This document shows, piece by piece, positions 1 to 6,298 of a stretch of 10,134 nucleotides of DNA. Made by a program: the position numbers and the translations under genes. The DNA comes from Actinomycetes bacterium (GTDB taxonomy: Bacteria; Planctomycetota; Phycisphaerae; JAACET01). Location of the stretch: positions 1 through 10,134 of the forward strand of contig DAOVKO010000055.1 in the NCBI GenBank assembly GCA_030631725.1, in the 5' to 3' direction. The notes beneath the pieces were generated by a model that saw only the letters and a list, made by a program, of their open reading frames with translations, was not told the DNA's origin and ran no database searches. Each line of letters begins with the position of its first letter. Positions within the stretch are counted from its first letter, which is position 1.

Positions 1-371
1 AGGATGAGAACGCCCAATATCGCACAGGATACAGAATCGCCAAGGAACCACAGAACAGACATTCCCACTGCCAGTCCCGTTATCGCACAGACCACGCCTA
101 AGAATACTGCAGCCAGTCCCGTGAACGGTACTATAACTCCATACTTCATAGGATTCAGGGCAAGAATGACCAAATACGCTCCCACCGCAACATACGTAGC
201 CGACATCAGACGAAGCGCGTACTCGACCAGCGGCGAATCCGGAAGATGAAGCGACTCAATCCCAAAGTATTTAGCAATGGATTCCCATGCTGAGATAGGC
301 AGGAACATTCCAAATACCGACAGTAGGCATCCAATGCCGGCTATCCACAGGCAGATTTTTAATGCACGCAT
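1..371 (-). CDS. Membrane protein of unknown function (C-terminus cut by left edge)
   Basis: The minus strand is open from an ATG at 371 to the window edge, giving 123 visible residues with no stop. The start has a strong Shine-Dalgarno (AAAGGAG, about 377-384 on the plus strand). The protein is very hydrophobic, with four likely membrane helices at about residues 5-25, 55-73, 77-101 and 103-123, joined by a short extracytoplasmic-looking loop with acidic residues (about 28-50). It therefore looks like a small integral membrane protein with almost no soluble part. I do not recognise a catalytic motif; a DUF4345-like small membrane family is possible but unconfirmed. It lies 34 nt downstream of the DUF6768-like gene on the same strand, so it may be the third gene of the sigma-factor operon. 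Its GC content is higher than that of its two upstream neighbours (37 of 60 bases at 181-240), so it may have a different history. Confidence 0.75.
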   Translation of the reverse strand, partial: MRALKICLWIAGIGCLLSVFGMFLPISAWESIAKYFGIESLHLPDSPLVEYALRLMSATYVAVGAYLVILALNPMKYGVIVPFTGLAAVFLGVVCAITGLAVGMSVLWFLGDSVSCAILGVLI

Positions 372-405
372 TGTCAGCTCCTTTCAATAAATAGCAGACT
401 TCTAG

Positions 406-765
406 TTATTTGTTTTTCACGGTCTCATTCAATTCAACGATGCGAAGCTCCAGCCTTTTTATTTCTCGACTGGTATTGTTTTTGAAGAGCATTTGCCAGT
501 ACTTGATTTTACTGAAAATACAAACCTGTACGCAGCTGACAAAGATAGCGGCATACATAATCTGGAATTGGATCTGGTCTGTATAGAAGAATTTGATGCC
601 GCAAAAGACAACCCCAGCCATAAAAGGTAAAGAGTATAAAAAGTGGACAATCATACTTGGTAACATTTTTTTGCTGTAAAGTTGCCCAACCATCGACCAT
701 AGCGTATCTTCTCTTGACTCATCGTACGTATCTTCGATTATCTTTTTTATTTGTTCTTCGTTCAT
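406..765 (-). CDS. DUF6768-like small membrane protein, partner of ECF sigma factor
   Basis: A 119-residue protein beginning MNEEQIKKI. An in-frame ATG one codon earlier (768) also exists, but the Shine-Dalgarno AAGGAG lies 7 nt from the second ATG and only 4 nt from the first, so I prefer 765. Layout: an acidic, probably cytoplasmic N-terminus of about 35 residues, two membrane helices (about 37-59 and 65-87), and a charged amphipathic C-terminal helix with the pattern REIKRLELRIVEL that could form a coiled coil. The order of segments and the IKRLEL-type tail match my recollection of DUF6768, a planctomycete family often found next to ECF sigma factors. The gene starts 15-18 nt after the sigma-factor stop, so the two are almost surely co-transcribed. 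A role as anti-sigma factor or membrane sensor is inferred from position only; I see no zinc-binding anti-sigma (ZAS) HxxxCxxC motif. Confidence 0.8.
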   Translation of the reverse strand: MNEEQIKKIIEDTYDESREDTLWSMVGQLYSKKMLPSMIVHFLYSLPFMAGVVFCGIKFFYTDQIQFQIMYAAIFVSCVQVCIFSKIKYWQMLFKNNTSREIKRLELRIVELNETVKNK

Positions 766-772
766 CATATTT

Positions 773-778
773 CTCCTT
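773..778 (-). promoter_or_regulatory. Ribosome binding site deciding the DUF6768-like start
   Basis: On the minus strand AAGGAG is followed by AAAT and two consecutive ATG codons. The spacing is 4 nt to the first and 7 nt to the second, which favours the second ATG at 765. Confidence 0.6.
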
Positions 779-783
779 AGAGT

Positions 784-1323
784 TCATTCGAAATGCTCTT
801 GCCATAACTTTTTCAGTTCTTCTCTTGCTTTGTGTAAGCGTGACTTGACAGTACCTTTTGGGATCTTAAGGGCTATACTGATTTCGGAGATGCTGAGCTG
901 TTCGAAGTAATACAAGCTAAGGACCGCCTTTTTTCTCATATCCAACTGTTCCAGCAATTCTCTCAGGCCGATGTCTTTTTGTTCCTGTTGTCCCTGGTGT
1001 TGATGGACTTGGCTTTCTTCAAGACTGATCTGTTTGGTCGCTTTCCTTTTCTTTATCCAATCAATTGATTTATTTGTCGTTATTCGATATACCCAGGCCC
1101 TGAAATTTGCTGGGTCGTTCAATTTTCTCAAACCTTTTATGATGCCCAGCCAACTTTGCTGAGTAACGTCCCAGGCAGCTTGGTTGTCGCCTGTCATTCG
1201 AAAAGCGTGCTGCCACAGACGTTTCTGCCAACGCCTCACAAGTTTTTCCATGGCCTTGGCGTCCCCGTCCTGAGCATCCATGACCAGCAACTGGTCTTCA
1301 ATATTTGAGCGTTCACTGGCCAT
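784..1323 (-). CDS. ECF-type RNA polymerase sigma factor (sigma-70 family)
   Basis: A 179-residue protein of the usual ECF size, with only regions 2 and 4. Region 2 spans about residues 24-95: helix 2.1-2.2 around LVRRWQKRLWQHAFRMTGD, then AWDVTQQSW, and the DNA-melting/-10 recognition part FRAWVYRITTNKSIDWIKKR. A Gln/His-rich linker (about 100-118) joins it to region 4 (about 118-170), whose helix-turn-helix is LSISEISIALKIPKGTVKSR. The protein directs RNA polymerase core to alternative promoters. A stop codon directly precedes the ATG at 1323, so this is the first possible start, although its ribosome binding site is weak (AAGATAG). It heads a minus-strand operon with the DUF6768-like membrane protein and is divergent from the radical SAM gene. 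There is no C-terminal extension and no attached anti-sigma domain. Which ECF group it belongs to, and the signal it answers to, cannot be read from the sequence. Confidence 0.93.
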   Translation of the reverse strand: MASERSNIEDQLLVMDAQDGDAKAMEKLVRRWQKRLWQHAFRMTGDNQAAWDVTQQSWLGIIKGLRKLNDPANFRAWVYRITTNKSIDWIKKRKATKQISLEESQVHQHQGQQEQKDIGLRELLEQLDMRKKAVLSLYYFEQLSISEISIALKIPKGTVKSRLHKAREELKKLWQEHFE

Positions 1324-1374
1324 CTATCTTATTAGTCTTAGGATTGGCCCCGATGGTTCATTTTTATCAGCGTT

Positions 1375-1380
1375 TATAAT
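1375..1380 (+). promoter_or_regulatory. Candidate -10 element upstream of the radical SAM gene
   Basis: A perfect TATAAT on the plus strand overlaps the minus-strand -10 candidate, so the two divergent promoters would compete for the same bases. No good -35 element sits 16-18 nt upstream, so this rests on the -10 alone. If used, it would give a leader of about 110 nt before the ATG at 1499. Confidence 0.28.
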
Positions 1381-1405
1381 AGCTAAAATAGCCGGCCAAG
1401 ACCAA
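1376..1405 (-). promoter_or_regulatory. Candidate promoter of the sigma-factor operon
   Basis: Read on the minus strand, TTGGTC (1405-1400) and TATTAT (1381-1376) are separated by 18 nt, and the -10 lies about 53 nt before the sigma ATG. The fit to a housekeeping promoter is fair. I did not find a convincing ECF-type GGAAC/CGT pair, so autoregulation is not supported by sequence. Confidence 0.4.
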
Positions 1406-1449
1406 CACGAAGTGTCCTTCCCGTAGGGACCTGTGGTCGGAAAGTCTTG
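1397..1449 (+). other. Nested inverted repeats in divergent intergenic region (possible structured leader)
   Basis: GACCA (1400-1404) can pair with TGGTC (1434-1438). Enclosed are two adjacent small hairpins: ACAC-GAA-GTGT (1405-1415) and TCCC-GTA-GGGA (1419-1429). Together these make a compact three-way junction. An alternative outer stem pairs CAAGAC (1397-1402) with GTCTTG (1444-1449). It would be transcribed into the radical SAM leader if the plus-strand -10 is used. The stems are only 4-6 bp, so stability and function are uncertain. It does not match a riboswitch class I recognise. Confidence 0.35.
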
Positions 1450-1498
1450 TAAAATATTCGCCCCAAGGGCATACTGACGGATAGATTGGAGGGCACTC

Positions 1499-2530
1499 AT
1501 GGGTGAATTGCCCCAGCCGTTGAGCCCGACGCACAAAAAATGGCAATTGCTGCGGACCTATGCCGCCCGATATCCCCTCTGGTGCGCCTGGCAGATAACT
1601 TATCGCTGCAATATGCGCTGCGCCTTCTGCAATTATTGGAAGGACCCCGCCGGCGAACTGCCCGAGCAGAGCTTGGCCGACATCACCCGCGGTTCACGCC
1701 AACTAGCCAGACTCGGCTCGCTCGTCATTTCCCTGGCCGGCGGAGAACCCATGCTCCGCCACGATCTGCCCGAAATCGTCCGCCAAGTCGCCCGCTGGCA
1801 TATCCCCTTCATCACCACCAACGGCTCAAACGTCACCGCCAAGAACGCCCGCCGACTCATGCAGGCCGGCCTCTGGGGCGCCTCGGTCAGCCTCGATTAC
1901 GCCAACCCCACCAAGCACGACCGCAGAAGAGGCCAATGCGGATCTTTCGACCAGGCAATACAGGCCTTGGATTTTTTCAGCTCCGCTCGTCTGCACCGCT
2001 GGCAGCGGGTAAACGTAATGACCGTCCTGCTTCACGATAATCTTGGGGAGATCGAAGAGCTCATCCGCTTGGCCCGGGCTCACCAGGCCTACCTCATGAT
2101 TCAGCCCTATGGCATCTTGAAAACCGGCTCGACTAAATTCCGCCACCAGCCCAACGGTGTCTCCCAACATCTGCTCGAACTAAAAAAACGCTACAGCAAT
2201 TTCCTCTCCAACCCTATTTTCTTAAGCCGCTTCGACCAGGCCCTCGACTCCGGAGTCCCCGGCTGCCGCGCGGGAACAGCCTTTTTCAATATCGACTCCG
2301 CCGGCGATATCAGTATTTGCGTCGAGCAGCGCCACCGGCCCCTGGCCAATCTTTACCGCCACCGCATCCAGGATATTGTCCGCCTGCTCCGCAGCAGGGC
2401 CCGGGCCAACACCTGCCGCTCCTGCTGGTACAACTGTCGCGGCGAAGTGGAGATGCTCTATCGCCCCTGGTCGCTTTTCAAGAGTCTGCCCACGCTCTTT
2501 TTCGACACCGGCCGACCACCGGCCGATTAG
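1499..2530 (+). CDS. Radical SAM protein with SPASM-like C-terminal domain
   Basis: A 343-residue radical SAM enzyme. The CxxxCxxC motif that binds the [4Fe-4S] cluster and S-adenosylmethionine is C37/C41/C44 (TYRCNMRCAFC), followed by the SAM-binding AGGEPML (80-86) and a TTNGS strand (107-110). The C-terminal part carries C256, then G269 and C274, matching the SPASM pattern C-x9-15-G-x4-C, and then C306/C309/C313 (CRSCWYNC). A full SPASM domain usually has more cysteines, so the auxiliary cluster set may be reduced. A good GGAGGG ribosome binding site (1488-1493) lies 5 nt before the ATG. The family includes peptide-maturing enzymes (PqqE, anSME-like) and cofactor enzymes; nothing nearby (no small precursor peptide seen) tells the substrate. 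The gene is divergent from the sigma factor, and the icd promoter begins 32 nt after its stop, so it is probably its own transcription unit. Confidence 0.9.
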   Translation: MGELPQPLSPTHKKWQLLRTYAARYPLWCAWQITYRCNMRCAFCNYWKDPAGELPEQSLADITRGSRQLARLGSLVISLAGGEPMLRHDLPEIVRQVARWHIPFITTNGSNVTAKNARRLMQAGLWGASVSLDYANPTKHDRRRGQCGSFDQAIQALDFFSSARLHRWQRVNVMTVLLHDNLGEIEELIRLARAHQAYLMIQPYGILKTGSTKFRHQPNGVSQHLLELKKRYSNFLSNPIFLSRFDQALDSGVPGCRAGTAFFNIDSAGDISICVEQRHRPLANLYRHRIQDIVRLLRSRARANTCRSCWYNCRGEVEMLYRPWSLFKSLPTLFFDTGRPPAD

Positions 2531-2562
2531 AGCCTTTCACCCAGCAGCCCGTTACCCCTGCA

Positions 2563-2591
2563 TTGACATGAACCCCAAAAACTGATATTTT
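2563..2591 (+). promoter_or_regulatory. Near-consensus sigma-70 promoter of the icd-lpxK-heptose operon
   Basis: A perfect -35 TTGACA (2563-2568) is separated by 17 nt from TATTTT (2586-2591), which keeps the key T, A and final T of the -10. The expected start, about 7 nt downstream near 2598, gives a leader of roughly 43 nt to the GTG at 2642. It lies 32 nt after the radical SAM stop, so the six-gene operon does not depend on read-through. The -10 overlaps a dyad described separately. Confidence 0.7.
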
Positions 2592-2593
2592 GG
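2575..2593 (+). repeat. Inverted repeat over the -10 of the icd operon promoter (possible operator)
   Basis: CCAAAA (2575-2580) and TTTTGG (2588-2593) form a perfect 6 bp dyad around a 7 nt centre. The right arm covers the -10 element, so a bound dimeric regulator could block the promoter. A short dyad can arise by chance, and I cannot name a regulator. Confidence 0.3.
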
Positions 2594-2641
2594 CCTCCTG
2601 CCAAGACTCGATTTTCTTACATCCGGAAAGGACACACCAAA

Positions 2642-3739
2642 GTGCCCGAAGTAACCTTGATTACCGGTGACGGGGTTGGCCCCGAGCTCGCCCAGGCCGC
2701 TCGAAGATGCATCCAAGCCACAGGAGCCAACATCACCTGGGATGTCCAACAGGCCGGCCTGGACGTCATGAAAACCGAGAAGACCCCCCTGCCCCAGAGG
2801 ACAATCGACTCCATCCACCGCACAGGCATAGCTCTCAAGGCCCCCATCACCACCCCCATCGGCACAGGATATCGCAGCATAAATGTCCACCTCCGCCAGA
2901 TGTTCGACCTCTACGTCTGCCTCCGCCCCGCCAAGAGCTATCCCGGCGTGCGCAGTCGCTATGAAAACATCGATCTGGTCGTCGTCCGCGAAAACACCGA
3001 GGACCTCTACGCCGGCATCGAGTTCGAAATGGGCAAACCAACCACCGCCGAGCTCATCGACTGGATCAATGCTCATAACGAGCGACCCGTCAAGACCGGC
3101 CGCGATACCACCGGCATATCCGTCAAACCTATCAGCGTGGAGAATAGCCGCCGAATTCACGAGTTCGCCTTCCAGTACGCCATCCGCGAACATCGCCGCA
3201 AGGTTACGACCATCACCAAAGCCAACATTATGAAATACACCGATGGCCTCTGGCTCGACACCGCCCGACAGGTCGCCAAAAAGTACGCCGGCAAGGTCGA
3301 GTTCGAGGATTGGACCCTCATCGACAACATGTGCATGCAGCTCGTCCAGAAGCCAGAGCTCTACGACGTAATGGTCCTTCCCAATCTTTACGGCGATATT
3401 ATCTCCGACTTATGCGCCGGTCTGGTCGGCGGACTCGGCGTAGCCCCCGGGGCCAACATCGGCAATGACGCGGCCATCTTCGAAGCCACCCACGGCTCAG
3501 CGCCTAAGTATAAAGGACAAAACAAGGTCAACCCCACCGCCCTCATACTCTCCGGCGTGCTTATGCTTCATCACCTGAACATGACCTCCCAGGCCGACCG
3601 CCTCGAAAACGCTGTCGCAGCCGTCATCGCTGAGGGTAAGAGTGTAACTTACGATATGAAGCCCAACCGCGACGACCCCACTGCCGTGGGCACTAGTCAG
3701 ATGGCCGACGCCATCATCGCCAAGATAGAGGCCCTCTAG
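2642..3739 (+). CDS. icd: Isocitrate dehydrogenase (isocitrate/isopropylmalate dehydrogenase family)
   Basis: A 365-residue beta-decarboxylating dehydrogenase that oxidises isocitrate to 2-oxoglutarate and CO2 in the TCA cycle (cytosol). Visible family residues: the isocitrate-phase loop S79/N81/R85 (SINVHLRQ), R95, R116 in VVVRENTEDLYAGIE with Y123, catalytic K193 (TKANIMK), D228 (IDNM) and metal ligands D252/D256 (YGDIISD). The SxN...R loop separates it from 3-isopropylmalate dehydrogenase. The cofactor loop reads HGSAPKYKGQNKVNP with K289/Y290, the pair used by E. coli Icd (K344/Y345) to bind the NADP 2'-phosphate. Y337 fits E. coli Y391, but the place of R395 is a proline, so NAD or NADP use is open. 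The start is GTG with AAAGGA (2627-2632) 9 nt upstream. It is the first gene of the operon; only 1 nt separates its stop from lpxK. Confidence 0.92.
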   Translation: MPEVTLITGDGVGPELAQAARRCIQATGANITWDVQQAGLDVMKTEKTPLPQRTIDSIHRTGIALKAPITTPIGTGYRSINVHLRQMFDLYVCLRPAKSYPGVRSRYENIDLVVVRENTEDLYAGIEFEMGKPTTAELIDWINAHNERPVKTGRDTTGISVKPISVENSRRIHEFAFQYAIREHRRKVTTITKANIMKYTDGLWLDTARQVAKKYAGKVEFEDWTLIDNMCMQLVQKPELYDVMVLPNLYGDIISDLCAGLVGGLGVAPGANIGNDAAIFEATHGSAPKYKGQNKVNPTALILSGVLMLHHLNMTSQADRLENAVAAVIAEGKSVTYDMKPNRDDPTAVGTSQMADAIIAKIEAL

Positions 3740-3740
3740 T

Positions 3741-4799
3741 ATGGACCTTGTCGCGAGACGGACCATTACTATGCCCAACCGCCCCTACCTGGACATTATC
3801 AACGGCCTGCACAAGGGGATCATTGCCTCTCTAGCTCGCGCTTTGCTCAGCGCACTAACCCTACCCTATTCTCTGGCCGTCCACTTGCGCAACATCCTCT
3901 ATGACCTGCGAATCTTGCCCTCTTACTCTGCCGAAGTGCCTGTCGTTTGCGTCGGTAATATCGCCTGCGGCGGCACCGGCAAGACCCCCATGGTCATCGC
4001 CCTGGTGAAAATGCTCCAGGAGCTCGGCCACCGCCCCGCAATTCTCACCCGCGGCTACAAGGGCTCAGCCGAAAAACCAGCAGACGAAGTCCTCCTCTTT
4101 GCTCAAAGCCTGCCCGACGTTCCGGTCGTCGTCAATCCCGACCGCGTGTCTGCCGCTAAAGCAGCCGCAAAGCAATTCGATATCGACGTGCTGGTAATGG
4201 ACGATGGTTTCGGCCATCGCCGCCTGAGCCGGGAGCTGGACATCGTCCTGCTGGCCGAGCCCCTGGAGAAGCTCCGTCTGCTGCCCCGAGGTCTATATCG
4301 CGAGCCAGCCTCCTCCTTGAAAAGAGCGGACATTGTTATTAGAACCCATGAGCCGCTCGACAATCCCGACGAGAATTATGCTGTTCGTCAACCCACACAG
4401 CTCGTATCCACCGGCCAGGAAATCAAATTGCAACACTTGCAGGATAAAAAGGTATTAGCCTTTTGCGCAATTGCCAACCCCGATTCTTTCGAGCACACTT
4501 TGACTCAGGGCGGCGCCAAGCTCACCGCACAGAGGCACTACCCGGATCATCATCGCTACTGCCGGCGGGACTTGGACGAGTTAGCTCGCCTGGCCCGCAG
4601 CTCTCAATGTTCCTTAGCCATTACCACCATGAAGGACTGGGTCAAAATTCAGCACGACCAACTCACCTGGCCCCAACAAGACCCTTGCTCCCTCTGGGCC
4701 TTGGATATAGAAATGACCTTCTCCGACCAGACCCGACAATTACTGCAAGCCAAACTCAAGGCCCTCTTTGCCGGCCACTTGGCTGTTGGAGATTTATGA
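3741..4799 (+). CDS. lpxK: Tetraacyldisaccharide 4'-kinase LpxK
   Basis: A 352-residue inner-membrane-associated kinase that phosphorylates the 4' position of the lipid A disaccharide to form lipid IVA. An N-terminal amphipathic/hydrophobic stretch (about residues 25-55) fits the family's membrane-docking helix. The P-loop is GNIACGGTGKTP (72-83), followed by LTRGYKG (102-108), the Walker-B-like DDGFGHRRLSRELDIVLL (154-171), HYPDHHRY (266-273) and TTMKDWVKI (295-303), all in the expected LpxK order. The length is slightly above E. coli LpxK (about 328). The ATG at 3741 comes just after the icd stop with GAGG at 3728-3731; an ATG at 3771 (MPNRPYL) is an alternative with a weak GAGACGGA upstream, and the ten extra residues are not diagnostic. 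Its stop overlaps the hldE start as ATGA. Its presence implies lipid A and so an LPS-type outer membrane. Confidence 0.92.
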   Translation: MDLVARRTITMPNRPYLDIINGLHKGIIASLARALLSALTLPYSLAVHLRNILYDLRILPSYSAEVPVVCVGNIACGGTGKTPMVIALVKMLQELGHRPAILTRGYKGSAEKPADEVLLFAQSLPDVPVVVNPDRVSAAKAAAKQFDIDVLVMDDGFGHRRLSRELDIVLLAEPLEKLRLLPRGLYREPASSLKRADIVIRTHEPLDNPDENYAVRQPTQLVSTGQEIKLQHLQDKKVLAFCAIANPDSFEHTLTQGGAKLTAQRHYPDHHRYCRRDLDELARLARSSQCSLAITTMKDWVKIQHDQLTWPQQDPCSLWALDIEMTFSDQTRQLLQAKLKALFAGHLAVGDL

Positions 4800-6298
4800 C
4801 ACACGAAACACTAATGAAAACCGTTGAGAGCCTCACTTCAGGCTCAATCCTGCTCCTGGGGGATTTCATGCTCGACCGCTACATCCACGGCGACATCGAG
4901 CGGATCAGCCCCGAAGCCCCCGTCCCTATCATGAAAGCCCTCACCCGCGAATCCCGGCCGGGCGGGGCAGGCTCGGTTGCAGCTAACATCCGGGCTCTCG
5001 ACGCTCGAGTAACCTGCCTCGGTGTAGTCGGCGACGACGAGGCCGGCTCAGAGCTCTGCCGAAAGCTCTCTCTGGCCGGGGCCAATATAGATCACCTATT
5101 GTCTCTGCCCGGAAGACCTACCACCGTCAAGGAACGCTTCGTCGGTTTGGCCCAGCATCGCCATGGCCAACAGGTCCTGCGAGTTGACCATGAAGACAGC
5201 TCCGAACTGCCCCAGGCCATTGGGGATCAGCTATTGGCTGAGCTCAAGAAGCTGCTTCCTAAAGCCGACATCCTCTGCCTGGAAGACTACGGCAAGGGCC
5301 TGCTCAGCGACGGCCTTTGTCGTGCGGCCATCGATTTGGCAAAAAAGGCTCGCAAGCCCGTGCTGGTTGACCCCGCCCGCACCAGTGATTTCTCAAAATA
5401 CACCGGCGCCGACCTCATCACTCCCAATCGATTCGAAGCCTCTCTGGCCGCCGGCTCGGAAATTGCTGACCCCGACAGCCTCTCCCAGGCTGCCGAGAAG
5501 CTCCTGGCCGCGGGAAAATTCGACGCCGTGGTCATTACCCTCGACAGGGAAGGTGCATACCTCTTGCAAAAAGGTCAACCCGGCAGCTTGATCCCCACTC
5601 GCCCCCGCGAAGTGTACGACGTTACCGGGGCCGGGGACGTGGTTCTGGCCGCCTTGGCCGTGGGGCTGGCCTCCGGCTGCGATCTGCGCCGAGCCGTTGC
5701 CTTTGCCAACGTTGCCGGTGGATTGGCCGTCGAAAAAGCAGGCGCCGCCACTGTCAGCCGCCAGGAAATCCTGGCCGACCTTATTGCCGGACAGGCCGGT
5801 TTCTCCGGTAAAATTCGCACCGCCGAGCAGCTCGCCCAAGAACTGCAGCCCTTTCGCCAAAACGGCCAAACCATCGTTTTTACTAACGGATGCTTTGACG
5901 TCTTGCACATGGGCCACGTATCTTTGTTAGCCCAGGCCCGGGCCAAGGGCCATGTACTCATCGTTGGCCTGAACTCCGATGAATCCATCCGAGCCAATAA
6001 GGGACCGGGCCGCCCCGTCTGCAGCGAGCAGCAGAGGGCCGCCGTCTTGGCCGGCCTCGAATCCGTTGACTACGTCGTAATCTTCAATGATAACGAACCT
6101 ATCAAACTGCTCGACAAACTTCGCCCCGATATCCTGGTCAAAGGCGAAGACTGTATCGAGCGAGGCGTGGTCGGCCGAGAGCTCGTCGAAGCCTACGGCG
6201 GCAAAGTCGAGTTGGTCCCCATGGTACCGGAATGTTCGACCACCAATATAATCCAGACTATCCTGCAGAAGTATTCGCCAGAGGAGCTCAATGATTGA
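4796..6298 (+). CDS. hldE: Bifunctional heptose kinase / heptose-1-phosphate adenylyltransferase HldE
   Basis: A 500-residue fusion like E. coli HldE (477 aa). The N-terminal PfkB/ribokinase domain (about 1-330) phosphorylates D-glycero-beta-D-manno-heptose 7-phosphate at C1. It shows the substrate motif RPGGAGSVAANI (54-65) and the C-terminal signature YDVTGAGDVVLAALA (274-288) with catalytic D281. The C-terminal nucleotidyltransferase domain (about 357-490) attaches AMP from ATP to heptose 1-phosphate; it has FTNGCFDVLHMGH (362-374) with the HxGH motif at 371-374, then LNSDESIRANKG (392-403), RPVCSEQQR (406-414) and the C-terminal CSTTNII. The ATG at 4796 overlaps the lpxK stop (ATGA) with GGAG at 4788-4791; the frame is open far upstream inside lpxK, but that part is only a shadow. 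An in-frame ATG at 4814 has no ribosome binding site. Both catalytic signatures look intact. Confidence 0.95.
   Translation: MTHETLMKTVESLTSGSILLLGDFMLDRYIHGDIERISPEAPVPIMKALTRESRPGGAGSVAANIRALDARVTCLGVVGDDEAGSELCRKLSLAGANIDHLLSLPGRPTTVKERFVGLAQHRHGQQVLRVDHEDSSELPQAIGDQLLAELKKLLPKADILCLEDYGKGLLSDGLCRAAIDLAKKARKPVLVDPARTSDFSKYTGADLITPNRFEASLAAGSEIADPDSLSQAAEKLLAAGKFDAVVITLDREGAYLLQKGQPGSLIPTRPREVYDVTGAGDVVLAALAVGLASGCDLRRAVAFANVAGGLAVEKAGAATVSRQEILADLIAGQAGFSGKIRTAEQLAQELQPFRQNGQTIVFTNGCFDVLHMGHVSLLAQARAKGHVLIVGLNSDESIRANKGPGRPVCSEQQRAAVLAGLESVDYVVIFNDNEPIKLLDKLRPDILVKGEDCIERGVVGRELVEAYGGKVELVPMVPECSTTNIIQTILQKYSPEELND

Noticed and set aside
4..249. Short plus-strand reading frame of 81 residues at the left edge
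   Set aside because: Low-complexity Pro/Thr/Ala translation with no family resemblance, and antisense to a minus-strand frame with a good ribosome binding site and clear membrane helices.
1324..1536. Minus-strand frame of 70 residues in the divergent intergenic region
   Set aside because: It runs through the control region and the start of the radical SAM gene, has no ribosome binding site, and ends just before the sigma start. More likely a chance frame, though its middle coincides with the inverted repeats.
2552..3193. Long antisense frame (213 residues) within icd
   Set aside because: It mirrors a GC-rich, codon-biased gene with clear catalytic motifs on the other strand; the translation resembles no protein family I know.
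4463..4795. Upstream extension of the hldE frame into lpxK
   Set aside because: It overlaps conserved LpxK sequence, translates to low-complexity residues, and the ATG at 4796 has a ribosome binding site and the classic ATGA overlap.
5393..5917. Antisense frame (174 residues) within hldE
   Set aside because: Opposite an intact PfkB domain; no start signal and no recognisable motif.
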